Source: UBA1573 sp034005165 (GTDB lineage: Bacteria > Pseudomonadota > Alphaproteobacteria > Micavibrionales > Micavibrionaceae). From it: 64,000 bases of DNA. Shown piece by piece: positions 1 through 8,559 of this stretch (the stretch's first letter is position 1; each line of letters starts with the position of its first letter). The notes beneath the pieces are model-generated. The model was not told where the DNA came from, did not search any database, and saw only the letters and a list, made by a program, of their open reading frames with translations. The stretch lies in the NCBI GenBank assembly GCA_034005165.1, contig JAVEVE010000002.1:248001-312000 (forward strand), written 5' to 3'. The position numbers were made by a program, and so were the translations under genes.

Positions 1-2
1 AA

Positions 3-995
3 GAAAACCGCAACAACTCCAAAGTCGAACGCCGCTTGCGTGATGCGCTGTCAACCGATCGCGCCCGCATTCAAGTTGGACGTATTTCGTCTTTCGGATT
101 GTTAGAGCTTTCTCGTCAACGTTTAAATCCGAGCTTGACTGAAGCGCAGTTTGAAAAATGTCCGCATTGCAAAGGTGTAGGCAATATTCGCTCAGTTGAC
201 TCTGCAACCATTCTGGCTCTCCGTGGATTGGAAGAGGAGGGCATCCGCTCTCGCGCATCTCAGGTGTTCCTGACCGTGCCGAACGCAATTGCTCTTTATA
301 TCCTCAATCAAAAACGTGAAATGCTGGCAGACATTGAACGCCGTTACGGGTTTACTGTTTTTGTTCGCGTAGATGAAGCTCTTGCTCCAACTGGATATAC
401 GCTGGAAGCAATCAAAGCACCTGTCGATGACGAGGAAGAAAACGATGTCATCGAAATGAAGCAAGAGGATGGAGAAGACTCTGATGCTGATGGAAATACC
501 GTCGAAGACTCTTCGGAAGAAGAAGATGGAAATTCCAAAGGTCGTAGAAATCGCCGCGGAGGCCGTAATAACTCCAAGCCACGGTCTGAAGATGATGAAG
601 GTGAAAGCGAGAAACGCAGCCGCAATAATCGTAGTCGTGGACGTAACAGACGTACCAAAGACTCTGAAGCCGATCAGGGCCCTTCTGAAACACAAGAGGC
701 AGTAGATCAGGATGAAGCACCTGAAGGTGAAGAAAAGAAATCTGCACCACGGAAAAAGTCTGCGGAGGATCAAGCCGATCAACAGGATAAGCAGCAGAAG
801 AAGCCTTCTTTTGAAGCAAAACGTTTCGGGGCCTCCCGTAAGCCGAAACAGGAAGATCAAAGCGCTGATGCTCAAGCTATTCCCGCTGGTGAGCCTTCCA
901 ATGACACCGGACCTATTGAAATGGGGAGCGAGTCTGATTCTGATGCAGATTCCCAGCAAAAGAAAAAAGGTTGGTGGAACCGTCTTATAGACTAA
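3..995 (+). CDS. rne: Ribonuclease E/G, C-terminal part (5' end outside window)
   Basis: Endoribonuclease of mRNA decay and rRNA/tRNA processing, cytoplasmic or membrane-associated. The reading frame is open from the left edge (first in-frame codon at base 3), so the catalytic core start is missing. Visible are the end of the DNase I-like domain (DRARIQVGRISSFGLLE) and the Zn-link motif CPHCKGVG, whose two Cys bridge RNase E protomers, followed by the small domain. From about 140 residues before the end the protein becomes low-complexity, alternating Asp/Glu-rich and Arg/Lys-rich blocks, and ends in KKGWWNRLID. Such tails scaffold the degradosome and bind RNA. RNase G lacks this tail, so RNase E is the better call. 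Confidence 0.93.
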   Translation, partial: ENRNNSKVERRLRDALSTDRARIQVGRISSFGLLELSRQRLNPSLTEAQFEKCPHCKGVGNIRSVDSATILALRGLEEEGIRSRASQVFLTVPNAIALYILNQKREMLADIERRYGFTVFVRVDEALAPTGYTLEAIKAPVDDEEENDVIEMKQEDGEDSDADGNTVEDSSEEEDGNSKGRRNRRGGRNNSKPRSEDDEGESEKRSRNNRSRGRNRRTKDSEADQGPSETQEAVDQDEAPEGEEKKSAPRKKSAEDQADQQDKQQKKPSFEAKRFGASRKPKQEDQSADAQAIPAGEPSNDTGPIEMGSESDSDADSQQKKKGWWNRLID

Positions 996-1076
996 ATAAG
1001 ATGGGCTAAATAATCGGGGGCGGGCTACACAAGACAGCACGCTCCTCTTCTTCCTTCAATAAAAGGGTGATTTACG

Positions 1077-1694
1077 ATGCAATATTCCTTCAAAAACATT
1101 CTCCTTGTCAGCGCAGTTCTTGCAGTTTCGGCAACGCCGTCTTTTGCTGAGGATAAGAAAACGGAAGCGGCAAAAGAAAAAAATCCGATCACCGAGCTGG
1201 AAGCTGCAACGAATAATCTGATGAAGGATATGGATGATAATCAGCTCTTGCAGTTTCGCGCAATTGAACAAAGTTACAGGACAATCAAGGCTGTTGAGGA
1301 TGTACAGGCATCTGTCACGCGCGCAGTTGAATCCTGCACGAAAGAAAATCCGGAATTGAAAGAGGAAATGTCATCACGGCTGAGAAGCTGGAGAGATACC
1401 ATTCGTCCGACAATGAAAGAAGCGTATAAGAAACTGGATAAGATGGTGCTATTGCAAAGCTTTACACGACCATCTGTTGTCCGGAACTTTCTCAAAATGT
1501 TTGATGAAGCTATCGTCTATCGCAACATGGGTATAAAGGCTGTTCCTGTTACAGAGAAAGAGTCCTGCCTGAAGCTCAAGAAGAGTATGGATAAATCAGA
1601 AAAGACATTAAGCGATTTGCTGACCCAGACACTGTCTCTGGAAGTCCCGCTCAAGACCAAAAAGCCTGCGGATAGTGAGCCGGTTGAGCAATAA
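1077..1694 (+). CDS. Secreted protein of unknown function
   Basis: 205 residues. The N-terminus is a clear Sec signal peptide: Lys at position 6, hydrophobic core ILLVSAVLAVSA, and a probable cleavage after ATPSFA. The mature part is charged and mostly helical in composition, with two Cys (about residues 82 and 162) that could form a periplasmic disulfide. An AAAGGG ribosome site sits 9-10 bases before the ATG. It lies between rne and a glycosyltransferase, 21 bases upstream of the latter, so those two are probably co-transcribed. I do not recognise a family and assign no function. Confidence 0.75.
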   Translation: MQYSFKNILLVSAVLAVSATPSFAEDKKTEAAKEKNPITELEAATNNLMKDMDDNQLLQFRAIEQSYRTIKAVEDVQASVTRAVESCTKENPELKEEMSSRLRSWRDTIRPTMKEAYKKLDKMVLLQSFTRPSVVRNFLKMFDEAIVYRNMGIKAVPVTEKESCLKLKKSMDKSEKTLSDLLTQTLSLEVPLKTKKPADSEPVEQ

Positions 1695-1715
1695 CAAATA
1701 ACAGGCAGTTGCGGC

Positions 1716-2786
1716 ATGAAGATTCTACAAGTCATGGCAGGTGCTGAAAATGGTGGCGCAGAAGCTGCTTTTGAAGACATGTGTCTGGCACTCGCCGAAC
1801 GGATCAAGGATAATCCAGATATTGAAATGCAGGCTATCATTCGTGTCGGTCATCCTGATCGTATGCAACGCTTGGTGGCTGGTGGTGTAGTTGTCCATGC
1901 ATTACCTTTTGGCGGCATGCTGGATTTTATAACACAGTGGAAGATGAAGCGGATTATCAAATGCTTCAAACCTCAAATCGTTCAGACATGGATGTCGCGT
2001 GCGTCCAAGAAAACCCCTGCGTCCCAAGATAAATCCTATTTGAAGTTTTCGCGCCTGGGCGGGTATTACGGCCTGAAATATTATAAATCGACTGATTACT
2101 TTGTTACCAATACGCCCGATATCAAGCGCCACTTGGAAGAAAATGGGATTGACCCGTCACGTATACGTCACATCAATAATTTTGCGGCATCTGAGAGAGA
2201 AATAATTCCTGTGACACGCTCCAGTCTCCAAACACCTGATGATGCGTATGTCATTATAGCATTAGCCAGATATCATCAGGTGAAGGCGTTGGATACATTG
2301 ATCAAATCAATTGTTCCGATAAATAATGCCCATCTATGGCTGGCAGGAGAAGGGCCACTCGAGACTGAATTAAAGCAACTGGCGCAAGCTCTTGGTGTCT
2401 CATCCCGTGTTCATTTTCTCGGATGGAGGACAGATCGGGCCGCCCTATTGCAGGCTGCCGATGTGTGCGCTCTGCCGTCAAGATTCGAGCCGTTCGGATC
2501 AACATTTGTTCAGGCATGGGCGCAAAAAACGCCACTGGTCTGTAGCGATGCTCAAGGTCCGAAACAATTCGTGAAGGACGGTGAAGATGCTCTCATGTTT
2601 AAAATTGATGATCTCGAAGCTCTGACCAATGCACTTAATCGTATGCGTCATGAAAAAGGACTTGCAGAAAAACTGGTTGATTCAGGATATCAAAGATACA
2701 TCAATGAATTCAGTAAAGATAAAACAGTATCAGCCTACCTTGAGTATTATGCAGATGCTCTTAAAGCTGAACAGATTTCCGTGTAA
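1716..2786 (+). CDS. Glycosyltransferase family 4 (GT-B fold)
   Basis: 356 residues, the normal size for a GT4 enzyme, which moves a sugar from a nucleotide donor to a glycolipid or glycan acceptor at the inner membrane. The N-terminus MKILQVMAGAENGGAE is the GT-B acceptor-domain start with a Gly-rich loop. The donor half shows LARYHQVKALDTLIKS, LAGEGPLETEL, VHFLGWRTDRAALLQAADV and SRFEPFGSTFVQAWA. In the usual EPFGxxxxEA signature the second Glu contacts the nucleotide sugar; here it reads Gln (FVQAW), so donor or mechanism details may differ. Donor and acceptor cannot be told. Its 3' end overlaps the convergent ctaA by 26 bases. Confidence 0.88.
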   Translation: MKILQVMAGAENGGAEAAFEDMCLALAERIKDNPDIEMQAIIRVGHPDRMQRLVAGGVVVHALPFGGMLDFITQWKMKRIIKCFKPQIVQTWMSRASKKTPASQDKSYLKFSRLGGYYGLKYYKSTDYFVTNTPDIKRHLEENGIDPSRIRHINNFAASEREIIPVTRSSLQTPDDAYVIIALARYHQVKALDTLIKSIVPINNAHLWLAGEGPLETELKQLAQALGVSSRVHFLGWRTDRAALLQAADVCALPSRFEPFGSTFVQAWAQKTPLVCSDAQGPKQFVKDGEDALMFKIDDLEALTNALNRMRHEKGLAEKLVDSGYQRYINEFSKDKTVSAYLEYYADALKAEQISV

Positions 2787-3753
2787 CGAACACACTGTAC
2801 AAAATCAGGGTCAGTAGAATAACAGCACTGATTTGATGTGCGACAGCCAGCGGTATATAAACGACACTCAGCAATGTTGCAATTCCCAATCCGATCTGAA
2901 CCAATACCCATCCCATCATTGCCAGAGCAAGATTCAAATGATCGGGTAATAATTTCAATCCGACTGCAAAAACAACAAAACCAGTCAAAACGGCAAGGAA
3001 GCGATGGGTAAACTGGATGCTGGCAGGGTCATAAAAAAACGGGGTTTGTCCTAATTCAGGCGGGACAATTCCGTTCCCCATCATCGGAAAACTGTTATAG
3101 ATCATGCCTGCATCCAAGCCTGCTACAAAAGCACCCCAAATGACGGTCACAAATGCTAACGCAAAGGCAGTAATCGGCCCAATTGAAGCGCGAGAAAAAC
3201 GAGGGCATTCTTCTGAGGGAAGTCGTGCTCGCCATGCCATCCAGAACAAGGCGCAATAGATAATCAAGGCCAGAGATAAATGGGCCGCCAATCTGAAATG
3301 GGAGACAGAAGGTTGATCGACCAAACCACTTTTGACCATAAACCAGCCCATAAATCCTTGAGCGCCTCCTAATATAAGAAGGCCGAAATATTTAAGGCGA
3401 TCTTCTTTGGGAATCCAGCCTTTTATCATAAAAACGGCAAAAGGAAGTGCAAAAGCAAGGCCGATCAGTCGTCCCCAGAGACGGTGAAACCATTCCCAGA
3501 AGTAGATCCCTTTGAAATCTTCGAGGCTCATCCAGTGATGCTTGGCTAAAAATTCTGGAGTGGCCTGATATTTTGTGAATTCCGCTTGCCACGCGGCATC
3601 TCCTATGGGGGGCAAAGTCCCAGAAACAACATTCCACTCGGTAATAGATAAACCACTCTCCGTCAAACGGGTTACAGCCCCGATTCCGGTCATAGCCATA
3701 ATCATAAGGGCGCAAAAGGTCAGCCAAAGGGAAATTTTTCGAGAATGCGGCAT
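2761..3753 (-). CDS. ctaA: Heme A synthase (CtaA/Cox15)
   Basis: Inner-membrane enzyme that oxidises the C8 methyl of heme O to give heme A for aa3-type cytochrome oxidase. About 330 residues with eight hydrophobic segments. Key features are TRLTESGLSITEW, the EWFHRLWGR heme-binding His motif, PSVSHFRLAAHLSLA in the middle, QFTHRFLAV in the second half, and a late His in PLAVAHQISAV. These four His are the expected heme ligands. The size and TESGLSITEW motif are of the mitochondrial/alphaproteobacterial (Cox15) type, not the Bacillus type. I chose the ATG six codons into the open frame because GGAAAG lies about eight bases before it; a TTG further upstream is possible. Confidence 0.94.
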   Translation of the reverse strand: MPHSRKISLWLTFCALMIMAMTGIGAVTRLTESGLSITEWNVVSGTLPPIGDAAWQAEFTKYQATPEFLAKHHWMSLEDFKGIYFWEWFHRLWGRLIGLAFALPFAVFMIKGWIPKEDRLKYFGLLILGGAQGFMGWFMVKSGLVDQPSVSHFRLAAHLSLALIIYCALFWMAWRARLPSEECPRFSRASIGPITAFALAFVTVIWGAFVAGLDAGMIYNSFPMMGNGIVPPELGQTPFFYDPASIQFTHRFLAVLTGFVVFAVGLKLLPDHLNLALAMMGWVLVQIGLGIATLLSVVYIPLAVAHQISAVILLTLILYSVFVTRKSVQL

Positions 3754-3844
3754 GTGGTCACTTTCCAAAAAGATATTTTGATAATATACAGCAGAGGAAT
3801 AAAATTACCAGTCACGGATCAGAAAAGCAGATAAAGGGATTGTG

Positions 3845-4879
3845 ATGAGCGAACAAACCGACTTTACGACAGATGTCATTATTATAGGTGCAGGACCGGT
3901 AGGTTTGTTTGCGGTATTTGAATTGGGGCTTCTGGATTTGAAAGCACACCTGATTGATATTCTGGATCGCCCGGGTGGACAATGCACCGAGCTGTACCCT
4001 GAAAAACCGATCTACGATATTCCGGCCTATCCGATCATTACAGGGCAAGAGCTGACCGATAATCTGATGAAGCAAATTGAACCGTTTGGCCCGACCTTCC
4101 ATCTTGGGCAAATGGCCGAACAAATCAGCAAGACAGATGACGGAAAATGGCAGGTCAAGACAGATATTGGCACAACAATCACGGCACCTGTCATTGTGAT
4201 AGCCGCAGGTGGCGGGTCATTTATGCCGAAGAAACCGGCTTTGGCAAATATAGAGGCATATGAAGGGCAGTCCGTTTTCTACGCTGTACGGAAGATGGAA
4301 CAATTCCGCGATAAAAACCTGGTGATTGCCGGGGGCGGTGACTCGGCTCTTGACTGGACACTTAACCTGCAACCTCTGGCAAAACATGTCACACTCATTC
4401 ACCGCCGCGATGATTTCCGAGCTGCCCCTGACAGCGTCAACAAAATGCGTGAGCTGGTCGCCACAGGCAAAATGACATTAAAGATTTGTGATCTGGTTGG
4501 AATTGAAGGGGATGCCCCGAATATGACAGGCCTTAAAGTCAAATCCAAGGAAAATGGAGAAGAAGTGGTCTCGTGCGATACCATGCTGGCGTTCTACGGA
4601 CTGACCATGAAGTTAGGGCCGATTGCAGATTTCGGCTTAAATCTTCATGAAAATCTGGTTCCTGTGGATACCGAGAAATTCGAAACCTCCACGCTGGGAA
4701 TTTTTGCGATTGGCGACATTAACTACTATCCCGGAAAACTCAAACTGATTCTCTCCGGCTTCCATGAGGCAGCCCTGATGGCGCAACAAGCATTCCGCTA
4801 TGTCTATCCGGATAGGAAGCTCAGATTTCAATACACAACGTCTTCCAGCGATCTTCAAACCAAACTGGGAGTAAAGTAG
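3845..4879 (+). CDS. Ferredoxin--NADP(+) reductase, thioredoxin-reductase-like type
   Basis: Flavoenzyme moving electrons between NADPH and ferredoxin. 344 residues, close to the usual size of this FNR type. The FAD dinucleotide fold is IIGAGPVGLFAVFELG near the start, followed by RPGGQCTELYPEKPIYDIPAYP, typical of this family. NADP-binding is VIAGGGDSALDW in the middle, and the second FAD contact is LGIFAIGDINYYPGKLKLIL near the end. There is no redox CxxC, which separates it from thioredoxin reductase. The start is a GTG-ATG pair; ATG is preferred because AAAGGG is seven bases ahead of it. A [2Fe-2S] ferredoxin gene lies about 1 kb downstream and is a plausible partner. Confidence 0.9.
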   Translation: MSEQTDFTTDVIIIGAGPVGLFAVFELGLLDLKAHLIDILDRPGGQCTELYPEKPIYDIPAYPIITGQELTDNLMKQIEPFGPTFHLGQMAEQISKTDDGKWQVKTDIGTTITAPVIVIAAGGGSFMPKKPALANIEAYEGQSVFYAVRKMEQFRDKNLVIAGGGDSALDWTLNLQPLAKHVTLIHRRDDFRAAPDSVNKMRELVATGKMTLKICDLVGIEGDAPNMTGLKVKSKENGEEVVSCDTMLAFYGLTMKLGPIADFGLNLHENLVPVDTEKFETSTLGIFAIGDINYYPGKLKLILSGFHEAALMAQQAFRYVYPDRKLRFQYTTSSSDLQTKLGVK

Positions 4880-4899
4880 AGTTCTGGAAAAACACTGAG

Positions 4900-4927
4900 T
4901 TGCTTTGAGCGCTCGATTGAGTATAGT
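4900..4927 (+). promoter_or_regulatory. Putative sigma-70 promoter
   Basis: TTGCTT and TATAGT separated by 16 bases, about 48 bases before the start of the membrane protein gene. It probably drives the membrane protein-ferredoxin pair. The spacer contains the palindrome GAGCGCTC. Confidence 0.5.
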
Positions 4928-4974
4928 AGGCGCCGTTAATCCCCTAGAGAATCCCGAAAACGGGCGGAGTGATT

Positions 4975-5895
4975 GTGACGTCATTTCAGTTCAATATCAT
5001 GGATGCTGCAGGATACGGATATTACCGTGTCTGGCAGGAACGTGCATACCTTCTCAAACTGGCGTTTGTGCCTGTCCTGATTAAATTCGCCTGCACGATT
5101 GCTGTTTTTTCCCTCGAATTGGATAAGAATGTCCTGCGTCAAGGGTTAATTATGCTGCCTTCTATCTTTGCCGAAGGATGGGTTCTTGCCCAGTTCCTGA
5201 GGACATTGCTTAAAAACGAGCGCTGGCCTATGCCGATCCCTGAAGTCCCGGACATGTCTTTAGTCGGAGGTCTGCTCAATAGGGCCAAAGGGATTATTGC
5301 GGCGGTATTGGTCTATGTTCTCCTCGGGATGCTGGCATACTTCTCGCGCTATATGGCGTTTGAACTTTTTCCATCCGATGAAGAAATTGAATCCGCACGT
5401 AAATCCCTCGAAGAATCACAAATGGCAAGCAACTCCGGGCCTTTGACGGAAGATACAGGTGCTCTGTCGCAAGTCCTGACACTTTTCTCTTTTGTACCTA
5501 TGGTCTTGCTGGTTTTAGGTGTAATTTGGACGTTCCGCCTGATGTGGATCTATATCCCGTTTTCGGTACTGATGCCGGCGAAATCCTATCTAAGGGCTGT
5601 GTCAGGATTCATGTCTTCTGTGTATATGCTGATTTTGTTTCTGGCCTCTATGGTGCCTGCAACTTTTGTTGCCATCATGCTGGTACGTATTATTTACAAC
5701 GCAACAGATGGCATGGGCGAGACAATCGTGATGCTCGGAAACTTCATCAGCATTTTTATCAGTGTTTCGACCGAAATTACAGTCGGACTCATCACGACAA
5801 CAGCTTTTGCATGGGCAATGCGTGGATTCCTGCCGAAAAACAAGGAATGTCTCAATGACTTCCCGAGCGAACAAAAAAGATATAAGGACGAATAA
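4975..5895 (+). CDS. Multi-pass inner-membrane protein of unknown function
   Basis: About 306 residues with roughly six hydrophobic helices: around 25-48, 57-75, 100-122, 165-190, 210-235 and 245-285. A polar loop near 128-160 (EEIESARKSLEE, SNSGPLTEDTG) separates the two halves. No catalytic or metal-binding motif is visible and I do not recognise the family. The GTG at 4975 is preferred because GGAG lies five bases before it; an in-frame GTG six bases upstream is the alternative. Its stop codon overlaps the ferredoxin ATG (TAATG), which implies translational coupling and suggests a related role, possibly redox at the membrane. That role is inference only. Confidence 0.75.
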   Translation: MTSFQFNIMDAAGYGYYRVWQERAYLLKLAFVPVLIKFACTIAVFSLELDKNVLRQGLIMLPSIFAEGWVLAQFLRTLLKNERWPMPIPEVPDMSLVGGLLNRAKGIIAAVLVYVLLGMLAYFSRYMAFELFPSDEEIESARKSLEESQMASNSGPLTEDTGALSQVLTLFSFVPMVLLVLGVIWTFRLMWIYIPFSVLMPAKSYLRAVSGFMSSVYMLILFLASMVPATFVAIMLVRIIYNATDGMGETIVMLGNFISIFISVSTEITVGLITTTAFAWAMRGFLPKNKECLNDFPSEQKRYKDE

Positions 5896-6218
5896 TGAAA
5901 CTTTATGTTACGGATTTTGAAGGGGTAGAGCACGAGCTTGAAGCCATTGAAGGATGGCGCGTGATGGAAATCATCCGTGATTATGGCCTGCCGATCAAAG
6001 CCGAATGTGGTGGTGCATGCCTCTGCGGAACATGCCATGTCTATGTCGCAGATGAATGGCTGGATAAACTCTATCCGAAAACAGAAGATGAAGAAGACCG
6101 TCTTTATGAAGATGCTGTCGGCGTAGAAGACAATTCACGCCTCTCATGCCAAATCCTGATGTCCGAAGAACTGGACGGTCTCAAAGTCACGATGGGCCCC
6201 GGATCTCAAAAAGACTAA
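5895..6218 (+). CDS. [2Fe-2S] ferredoxin, adrenodoxin type
   Basis: 107-residue electron carrier. The cluster loop is CGGACLCGTCHVYV, giving the C-x5-C-x2-C spacing of adrenodoxin-type ferredoxins, and the fourth ligand is in NSRLSCQILM. The acidic helix between them (EDEEDRLYEDAVG) is the usual partner-docking surface. One additional Cys sits inside the x5 segment, a pattern that also occurs in other alphaproteobacterial ferredoxins. It is translationally coupled to the preceding membrane protein and close to an FNR gene, so an NADPH-FNR-ferredoxin chain is plausible. The true acceptor is unknown. Confidence 0.93.
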   Translation: MKLYVTDFEGVEHELEAIEGWRVMEIIRDYGLPIKAECGGACLCGTCHVYVADEWLDKLYPKTEDEEDRLYEDAVGVEDNSRLSCQILMSEELDGLKVTMGPGSQKD

Positions 6219-6437
6219 CCGTACAAAATTGAACACGGAGTCGATTCGAAAAAAAATTGACCATTCGTTTTCTCTAATTTGTTCAAAATCTAATATCTCC
6301 ATCCCTAATATTTTTACTTCGTGCGTTCTGTGCCGGAATTTTGAAGCGATATAATCGGTATATCGAAAACAATTCCTTATTTTCTGAAACATGTCCCTCT
6401 GGTACGCAGAAAAAACTGCGTCAAAAAGGCAGTTAAA
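6219..6437. other. AT-rich intergenic region upstream of the nrd promoter
   Basis: No gene is supported here. It holds two small inverted repeats: CGATATA and TATATCG around a five-base spacer (6347-6365), and ACGCAG and CTGCGT around six A (6404-6421). Either could be an operator or a weak hairpin. I saw no FNR/FixK-type TTGAT-N4-ATCAA box. Confidence 0.4.
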
Positions 6438-6453
6438 AATCAACCTATTGTTA
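6438..6453 (+). promoter_or_regulatory. NrdR box 1 (weaker)
   Basis: The core CAACCTATTG matches the centre of the NrdR consensus and nearly repeats the core CAACATATTG of the box 32 bases downstream. The outer bases match poorly. NrdR boxes usually come in pairs about 31-32 bases apart, three helical turns, which is the spacing seen here. Confidence 0.6.
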
Positions 6454-6454
6454 T

Positions 6455-6483
6455 TTTACAATCAAAACAACACAACATATTGT
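6455..6483 (+). promoter_or_regulatory. Putative nrdDG promoter
   Basis: TTTACA, a 17-base spacer, and TATTGT. The -10 hexamer lies inside NrdR box 2 and the -35 follows box 1 directly, so a bound NrdR would block RNA polymerase. The 5' leader to the nrdD ATG would be about 65 bases. Confidence 0.55.
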
Positions 6484-6485
6484 GT
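6470..6485 (+). promoter_or_regulatory. NrdR box 2 (strong)
   Basis: ACACAACATATTGTGT matches the 16-base NrdR consensus (ACACwATATATwGTGT) at all but one position and is nearly palindromic. NrdR is the ATP/dATP-sensing repressor of ribonucleotide reductase operons. The box lies about 70 bases before nrdD. Confidence 0.8.
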
Positions 6486-6555
6486 TTCAAGCCTTTGGGG
6501 AAATCCCCCGAATTTACAAGAAATTGAACGTCCCATGCGTAAACAGGAGAAAAAT

Positions 6556-8559
6556 ATGAGCCAATCCACGTCTGCAATCTTGTCGAACCCATCCCGTCTG
6601 ACTGTTGTAACGGCAGAAGATCATCATGGATTTTTAAAGACGGGAGGAACAAAAGTTGATTGCTCGGAAGCAGTCTCGGAATATGTGTCCGGTTCTGATT
6701 GGCGGATCAAGGCCAATGCCAATACAGGTTATTCCAACGCAGGGCTCATCAATAATGTTGCCGGTAAAATCATCGCCAATTACTGGCTGGATGAAATCTA
6801 TTCGCCTGAAGAAGGTCGTGCCCACAGAAATGCGGATGTCCATATCCATGATCTGGACTGCCTGACGGGATATTGTGCAGGCTGGTCATTGCGTGCCTTG
6901 CTCAATGAGGGATTTAACGGTGTCAACGGACGTGTATCGTCTCGGCCACCACGCCACTTCCGCGAAGCCTTGGGACAAATGGCAAACTTCCTCGGAATTC
7001 TGCAATCCGAATGGGCAGGAGCACAGGCCTTTAGTTCCTTTGATACTTATCTGGCCCCCTACGTATTTGCAGACAATCTCTCCTTTAAGGAAATCAAGAA
7101 AGCCATTCGCCAGTTTGTGTATAATTTGAACGTGCCCGCGCGCTGGGGCCAATCACCCTTTACCAACGTGACACTGGACATCACCGTTCCCGAAGATTTG
7201 GCGGACCAGTTTCCAACAGCTAATGATCTTCATCTTTTCAAAAACATGGACCGCGATGACCTGTTAACGAAGGCTCAACAACGCGATATGGGGATTCGCG
7301 CTTTGGAAGATTTGACCTTTAAACATTTCGCGCCAGAAATGGAATTGATTGATATTGCATATTATGAAGTCATGACTGAGGGCGATAGCACAGGCCAGCC
7401 ATTTACCTTCCCGATCCCGACAGTTAACATCACAGAAGATTTTAATTGGGATAGTAAAGTCGCAGCCGCTATCTTTGATAACACTGCCAAAGTCGGATCA
7501 TCCTACTTCCAGAATTTTGTCGGTAGCCAATGGATGATAAATGAAAAAGGCGAACGTGTCAGAAACCCCGAAGCCTATTCACCCGGTGCCGTACGATCAA
7601 TGTGCTGTCGCTTGCAACTGGATTTGCGCGAACTTTTGCGCCGTGGGAATGGACTGTTCGGCTCTGCTGAAATGACAGGCTCTATCGGCGTTGTCACCAT
7701 CAACATGGCGCGTCTGGGGTATCGCTTCAAAGGGGATATGAATGGCTTGATAGCAGAGCTGGACCGATTGATGGATATCTCGAAATCTACGCTCGAGAAA
7801 AAACGTGCCTTTATCCAGAGTATGTATAACCGCGGACTCTATCCATATACAGCACGCTATCTGCCCTTCTTGCGCAATCACTTCAGCACCATCGGTGTGA
7901 ATGGCATGAATGAAATGATCCGCAACTATACAGATGACCGGATTGATATTACCGACGAACGCGGTGCAGAAATGGCTTTGGTAATTCTCGATCACATGCG
8001 TGAGAAAATGCGTGAATATCAGGAAACAAGCGGCAATCTATATAACCTCGAGGCAACTCCAGCCGAAGGTACAACCTACCGCTTCGCGAAAGAAGACAAA
8101 AAACAATTTGATGATATCATTCAAGCAGGCAGCGGAGAAAATATCTACTACACCAACTCCTCACAAATTCCCGCAGGTCACACGGATGACCCGTTCGAAG
8201 CTCTGGATTTGCAAAACAAACTCCAATGCAAATATACAGGCGGTACAGTGCTGCACCTCTATATGTCTGAAAAACTATCAAGTGCCGAGGCCTGTAAAGG
8301 CTTTGTACGCAAAGTGCTGGAAAACTATCAATTGCCGTATATCACGGTGACACCTGTTTTCTCGACCTGCACAACACACGGGTACTTGAGCGGTGAGCAG
8401 CCTGAATGCCCGAAATGCGGAGAAAAAACCAATGTCTGGACGCGCGTCATGGGGTATTTCCGCCCCGTGGATAGCTTTAACATCGGCAAGAAAGGAGAAC
8501 ACCGCGAACGGATTCACTTTACCGAAGATCGTGTGGAATCAAAGGACCTGTTTGCATGA
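6556..8559 (+). CDS. nrdD: Anaerobic (class III) ribonucleoside-triphosphate reductase
   Basis: Glycyl-radical enzyme reducing NTPs to dNTPs without oxygen. 667 residues, shorter than the 712 of E. coli. The C-terminus carries the radical-glycine motif RVMGYF, preceded by the zinc site made of a Cys pair around STCTTHG and the CPKCG motif. An active-site Cys region is seen as RSMCCRLQLD. The N-terminus goes directly into the reductase fold without a recognisable ATP-cone, so allosteric control may differ from E. coli NrdD. The open frame extends further 5', but AGGAGA five bases before this ATG fixes the start. nrdG overlaps its stop codon, and NrdR boxes precede it. Confidence 0.95.
   Translation: MSQSTSAILSNPSRLTVVTAEDHHGFLKTGGTKVDCSEAVSEYVSGSDWRIKANANTGYSNAGLINNVAGKIIANYWLDEIYSPEEGRAHRNADVHIHDLDCLTGYCAGWSLRALLNEGFNGVNGRVSSRPPRHFREALGQMANFLGILQSEWAGAQAFSSFDTYLAPYVFADNLSFKEIKKAIRQFVYNLNVPARWGQSPFTNVTLDITVPEDLADQFPTANDLHLFKNMDRDDLLTKAQQRDMGIRALEDLTFKHFAPEMELIDIAYYEVMTEGDSTGQPFTFPIPTVNITEDFNWDSKVAAAIFDNTAKVGSSYFQNFVGSQWMINEKGERVRNPEAYSPGAVRSMCCRLQLDLRELLRRGNGLFGSAEMTGSIGVVTINMARLGYRFKGDMNGLIAELDRLMDISKSTLEKKRAFIQSMYNRGLYPYTARYLPFLRNHFSTIGVNGMNEMIRNYTDDRIDITDERGAEMALVILDHMREKMREYQETSGNLYNLEATPAEGTTYRFAKEDKKQFDDIIQAGSGENIYYTNSSQIPAGHTDDPFEALDLQNKLQCKYTGGTVLHLYMSEKLSSAEACKGFVRKVLENYQLPYITVTPVFSTCTTHGYLSGEQPECPKCGEKTNVWTRVMGYFRPVDSFNIGKKGEHRERIHFTEDRVESKDLFA

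Noticed and set aside
192..1040. Long minus-strand open frame opposite rne
   Set aside because: It mirrors the low-complexity acidic/basic tail of RNase E; the result is a Leu/Phe/Ile-rich pseudo-protein without a ribosome site.
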